This document shows positions 60,852 through 64,000 of a stretch of DNA of 64,000 nt, in pieces (the first letter of the stretch is position 1; each line of letters opens with the position of its first letter). Both the position numbers and the translations under genes were made by a program. The notes under the pieces were generated by a model. That model was not told the DNA's origin. It worked only from the letters and a program-made list of their open reading frames with translations, and did not search any database. This stretch comes from Bacteroidales bacterium. GTDB lineage: Bacteria; Bacteroidota; Bacteroidia; Bacteroidales; UBA932. The stretch covers positions 1 to 64,000 of the forward strand of contig JAFLUX010000001.1 of the NCBI GenBank assembly GCA_022508605.1. Reading direction: 5' to 3'.

Positions 60852-62894
60852 ATGAAAAAGTTTACCTATGTTTTGGCAGCCATGCTGCTGCTCGCATCGT
60901 GCTACTCGGAAGTTGCCGAGCGCTACGATGACACCACCATAACCCTGTATCCCGAAGCCGTCGCTTTCAATGCCGACGGCACCACCGCCAACGGCGACGA
61001 GAGTTATATCGCTGCGGTGAACGTGCGCCAGGGGGCATCGGAAAGCCGCCAGTCCTGGGAAATCGACTCCGACTCCAACGTCGGCTGGGCCGAGACCGGC
61101 TATGCCAACTATGTCAGCCAGTACAAGAGCGTGAAGGGTGACGGGATGATCGAGGTGGTCGAGAAAGGCATCGAAGTGGTCATGTCCCCCAACAACGGCT
61201 ACAAGCGCGTCTACAATCTTGTGCTCAAAACCGAAGACGGCACCACCAAGACCTTCAGCTTCACCCAGCTCGGTCTGCTCGCCGATGCGGAGGTGAGCGT
61301 GTCGGTGGAGTCTGTCGACCTGTCCTACCTCGGCGGTGAGAGCGACCCTATCGAGTATACCACCAACATGGACAAATATTCCTATGAGATCCGCTACGAG
61401 GGAGACCAGAAAGACTGGCTTACCGTCGTGGACAAGGGGCTCGGGAAAGTGGCCCTGAACGCTGCCCCGTGGAACAGCGAGACCGAAAACCGCACGGCGG
61501 TGCTCGTCATTTGCGCAGGCACTCCCGACACGTCCATAGCCTATGCGGAGGTACAGGTGACCCAGCTCAAGCTGGATACCTACTACTATGTGTTCGGCAG
61601 CTCCACCGGCATCACCCGCGCGAATGCCCCCCAGATGACCAAAATCGACAACGACGTCTTCACCTACAGGGGATTCTTCTACGATGCCGGCTCCAACTTG
61701 GTGTGCCTCAACAAAAACGGGCGTTCCGAAACTTACCCGGTGTATTATCTCGCAGCCGACGGAAGCATCAAGAGTTCCGACAGCGAGGTGAGCACCTCGG
61801 ACATAAGCATCGCGGCAAACGGCATCTACACCCTCACTGTGGATTTCAAGTCCATGACCTGGACCATGGAGAGAAACATCAAGGCTCCGACCTGCATGCC
61901 TGACAGCGAGCTTGAGAATTATCCCGTCAAGGATTATCCTACCGCTGACGGCGGTGTCAAGACCTGGATGACAGTGGGCCTGCACTGGAACGGCGGTTCT
62001 TCAGTCGGTTCCATCAAGCTCGGCTCCGGCCTCGTAGGCGGACACCAGACCGGAGGTTACGGCACTCCTGCCGTAAAGACTGAGCCTTACACCCAGCGCA
62101 ACAGCGCCTACGACACCGAGGAGAACGGCGGCAGCGTGGTGGAGCTCATGGCGGCAGACGGCAACACTCTCGCCTCCAAACACGGCCGCCTGTATTCGTC
62201 CTATGAGATGATTACCGGCGTGCCCAACGGCTGTCTCAACGATGCCTATCAGATGGACAATCCTTACGGGGAGCCGGGCGAGACTTATACCGACGATGCC
62301 GGACTCACGGTCGAGTTGGAGAACATACTCGTGGCCACCCTGGCCGCTTATCCGGCCACCGCGGAAGGCGATGCACTTGCTGAGAGCGAGCATCCTTCCC
62401 TCAAACTCCAGATTCAGGGAATCTGCCCCTTCGGATGGCATCTTGCCAATATGCAGGACTGGAAAGACCTCATCTGGGCAGCCTCACAGGCATCCCAGGG
62501 TTCAGACAGGCCCATAAATCCGTCCATGGCCAGCTACAAGGCCATCGGCGGAGGCACGCTCAGCAACTTCGCGTCGATACTCTATTCCGCAGACTGGAAG
62601 ACCTACAGCGCTTCCCTTTCCACCCGTTCCAACGCGGCAGATGCCTTTGGCTGGAACATGTTCATACAGGGATGGCGTCTTTATGCAAGCGGATACGACT
62701 ACGGTGCCACCGACGAGACCCCGCGTTTCTACATCGCCATACCGCTCATGGGGCAGTACACCGCTTCGAAGCGCGCTTTCTGGCGCATGTATGTCACCGG
62801 ACAGAGCGCAGACATGACTTCCAATGACGGCTTCGACATCGGAAACGGCTCCGGCGGTGCCGTGCGCTGCGTCAAAAACTACAAAAGCCACTGA
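60852..62894 (+). CDS. BACON-like/FISUMP-domain surface lipoprotein
   Basis: This protein has 680 residues, with lipobox LLASC (Cys17). Residues about 25-140 and 145-235 look like two tandem Ig/BACON-type domains (TKTFSFTQLG; YAEVQVTQLK). The C-terminal 300 residues carry a FISUMP-type domain (GICPFGWHLANMQDWKDLIW, GGAVRCVKN at the end), found in many Bacteroidota surface proteins. It occupies the place that the 46218 product holds after the first SusC/D pair. Probably a surface glycan-binding protein of this transporter set. Confidence 0.82.
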   Translation: MKKFTYVLAAMLLLASCYSEVAERYDDTTITLYPEAVAFNADGTTANGDESYIAAVNVRQGASESRQSWEIDSDSNVGWAETGYANYVSQYKSVKGDGMIEVVEKGIEVVMSPNNGYKRVYNLVLKTEDGTTKTFSFTQLGLLADAEVSVSVESVDLSYLGGESDPIEYTTNMDKYSYEIRYEGDQKDWLTVVDKGLGKVALNAAPWNSETENRTAVLVICAGTPDTSIAYAEVQVTQLKLDTYYYVFGSSTGITRANAPQMTKIDNDVFTYRGFFYDAGSNLVCLNKNGRSETYPVYYLAADGSIKSSDSEVSTSDISIAANGIYTLTVDFKSMTWTMERNIKAPTCMPDSELENYPVKDYPTADGGVKTWMTVGLHWNGGSSVGSIKLGSGLVGGHQTGGYGTPAVKTEPYTQRNSAYDTEENGGSVVELMAADGNTLASKHGRLYSSYEMITGVPNGCLNDAYQMDNPYGEPGETYTDDAGLTVELENILVATLAAYPATAEGDALAESEHPSLKLQIQGICPFGWHLANMQDWKDLIWAASQASQGSDRPINPSMASYKAIGGGTLSNFASILYSADWKTYSASLSTRSNAADAFGWNMFIQGWRLYASGYDYGATDETPRFYIAIPLMGQYTASKRAFWRMYVTGQSADMTSNDGFDIGNGSGGAVRCVKNYKSH

Positions 62895-62899
62895 TTAAT

Positions 62900-64000
62900 A
62901 TGAAAAGATTTATCGCAATAATAGCTCTTGCAGCCGCATTCAGCAGCTGCGCCCGGGAAAAATGGCCGGCACAGCCGGACTGGAGTCTGATTCCGGACCC
63001 CGACGAGGCGGTCGATGACGGGCTGATGAAGCCTGCTCCATGCTCCAACAAGGTGGTCGCGCACCGTGGCGGCTCATCCGAGGCCGGAGTGCCCGACAAC
63101 TCCATCGCCGCATTGCAATATGCCATGAGCATAGGGGCCTACGGATCTGAGTGCGACGTGTATTATACATCCGACGACAATGTCATCGTGGCCCATGCCG
63201 ACGGTGACTTCAAGGTCAACGGCCTTCTTCCCTATGAGCACACCGTGGCGGAAATCCGCGCCGCGGGCGTGCTCAGCAACGGGGAGCAGATTCCGACGCT
63301 CGAAGATTACATCAATACCGTCATGGTAGAGGGCAACTGCACCAAGCTCGTCGTCGATGTCAAGAAACTCGACAGCGCCCATCTGGAGTACGTCGCCATG
63401 GCCGCCAGGAAAAGCTGCGAAATAATAGACAGGCTCGGGGCCCTGCATTTCGTCGAACTGCTCTGCACAGGCACCAACGAGAACACCATGAAGATAGCCT
63501 GGGGCTATGCCCGCGAGCTCGGCGTGCCCATAGGCATGAACTCTGGCAAAAGCCCGTCCCAGTACAATCTGCTGGGCTTCGAATGGGCCAATCTCTCCGC
63601 AAGCGGCAACATGAATGCCGCAGCCGGCGGCAGCGGCACCTGCGACCTGAATGCCTACCTTGAGGCCGGCGTGCAGGTGAGCGTGTACAATATCGACAAG
63701 CAGAAAGGCGACGGGAATGCCGTATATACCGAGGATGCCTGGAACTACTACATCAAGAATGCAGCCAAGTTCCGCACCCTCTGCTCCAACTATCCCAAGT
63801 GGCTTATCGAAAAACTCGGGGATGCCTCCAAGGCGTATGACGGCATAGGGAGCCAAAGCGATTTCGAGGCTTTCTCTGCGGCGCTTATTACAGACCCCAC
63901 GGCGGAGCGCTTCCAGAATGAAGCCGGCGTGGTCGTGCTCAAGACAGACCTCAACATCGGCAGCGCCGCCCAGCTCTCCCAGTTCAGCGGAGTGCTCGAC
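62900..64000 (+). CDS. GDPD-like lipoprotein with a following beta-helix start (cut by window end)
   Basis: 367 codons are visible and the gene continues past the window. Signal MKRFIAIIALAAAFSSC (lipobox Cys17). The GDPD domain spans about 45-310: VVAHRGGSSEAGVPDNS, SECDVYYTSDDN, VIVAHADGDFKVNG and LVVDVKKLD, with Asp as third metal ligand. After it, SDFEAFSAALITDPTAERFQ and AAQLSQFSGVLD repeat the joint that opens the beta-helix region in the 38975 and 46218 products, so the gene probably encodes a GDPD/beta-helix fusion. Starts 5 bp after the FISUMP gene. Confidence 0.88.
   Translation, partial: MKRFIAIIALAAAFSSCAREKWPAQPDWSLIPDPDEAVDDGLMKPAPCSNKVVAHRGGSSEAGVPDNSIAALQYAMSIGAYGSECDVYYTSDDNVIVAHADGDFKVNGLLPYEHTVAEIRAAGVLSNGEQIPTLEDYINTVMVEGNCTKLVVDVKKLDSAHLEYVAMAARKSCEIIDRLGALHFVELLCTGTNENTMKIAWGYARELGVPIGMNSGKSPSQYNLLGFEWANLSASGNMNAAAGGSGTCDLNAYLEAGVQVSVYNIDKQKGDGNAVYTEDAWNYYIKNAAKFRTLCSNYPKWLIEKLGDASKAYDGIGSQSDFEAFSAALITDPTAERFQNEAGVVVLKTDLNIGSAAQLSQFSGVLD

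Overview
The window is chromosomal DNA of a Bacteroidota member, order Bacteroidales, most likely an anaerobic gut-type lineage. The signs are two SusC/SusD pairs, fimbrillin-like and BACON-like lipoproteins, a Na+-translocating NADH:quinone reductase (Nqr), a FimB/Mfa2-type lipoprotein, promoters of the form TTTG-N19/20-TAnnTTTG, weak Shine-Dalgarno signals and fairly high GC. A genus cannot be fixed from the sequence alone; Alistipes-like or other high-GC Bacteroidales are plausible.

Layout. (1) 1-1470: a short accessory segment. A three-gene minus-strand cassette (DUF3791, DUF3990 ADP-ribosyltransferase-like, small helical protein), coupled by ATGA overlaps, lies between two direct copies of one terminator-like repeat. 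(2) 1475-4699: a von Willebrand A lipoprotein divergent from an ECF sigma factor and its membrane anti-sigma-like partner. (3) 4759-19057: a 14 kb minus-strand directon, from uvrD/pcrA down through Nif3-like, acyl-ACP thioesterase, copper ATPase and chaperone, glutathione peroxidase, AlkD-like, S9 peptidase, alpha/beta hydrolase, DUF819 transporter and D15-type outer-membrane protein to ogt. (4) 19130-24907: nqrABCDEF. (5) 25034-32632: glycosyltransferases, a FimB-like lipoprotein, tRNA-Val, and a phosphoglycan-type cassette (IspD/TarI cytidylyltransferase, NAD epimerase, LicD, Stealth, GT2). (6) 32754-38860: rpmH, rsmG, a remarkable ECF-sigma/GH36 alpha-galactosidase fusion, and polA. (7) 38975 to the window end: an approximately 25 kb plus-strand run with no intergenic gap above about 40 bp. 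It encodes two SusC/SusD pairs, four surface lipoproteins with parallel beta-helix-like repeats, three glycerophosphodiester phosphodiesterase (GDPD) lipoproteins, one FISUMP protein and three tiny proteins.

The last region is the most distinctive. It has the architecture of a polysaccharide utilisation locus, but the only enzyme type visible in it is GDPD. Its lipoproteins appear to be assembled from a small set of shuffled modules (fimbrillin-like, BACON-like, beta-helix, GDPD, FISUMP). Three tiny ORFs in it share the spacing Y-x2-P-x12-[IL]-C and an acidic, Trp-containing tail. I infer an uptake system for glycerophosphoryl-decorated glycans or similar phosphodiesters, with an undescribed micro-protein family attached. 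The second strong oddity is the sigma factor that reads without a stop codon into a secreted alpha-galactosidase; a single base in an A-run separates the fused form from the ordinary two-gene form.
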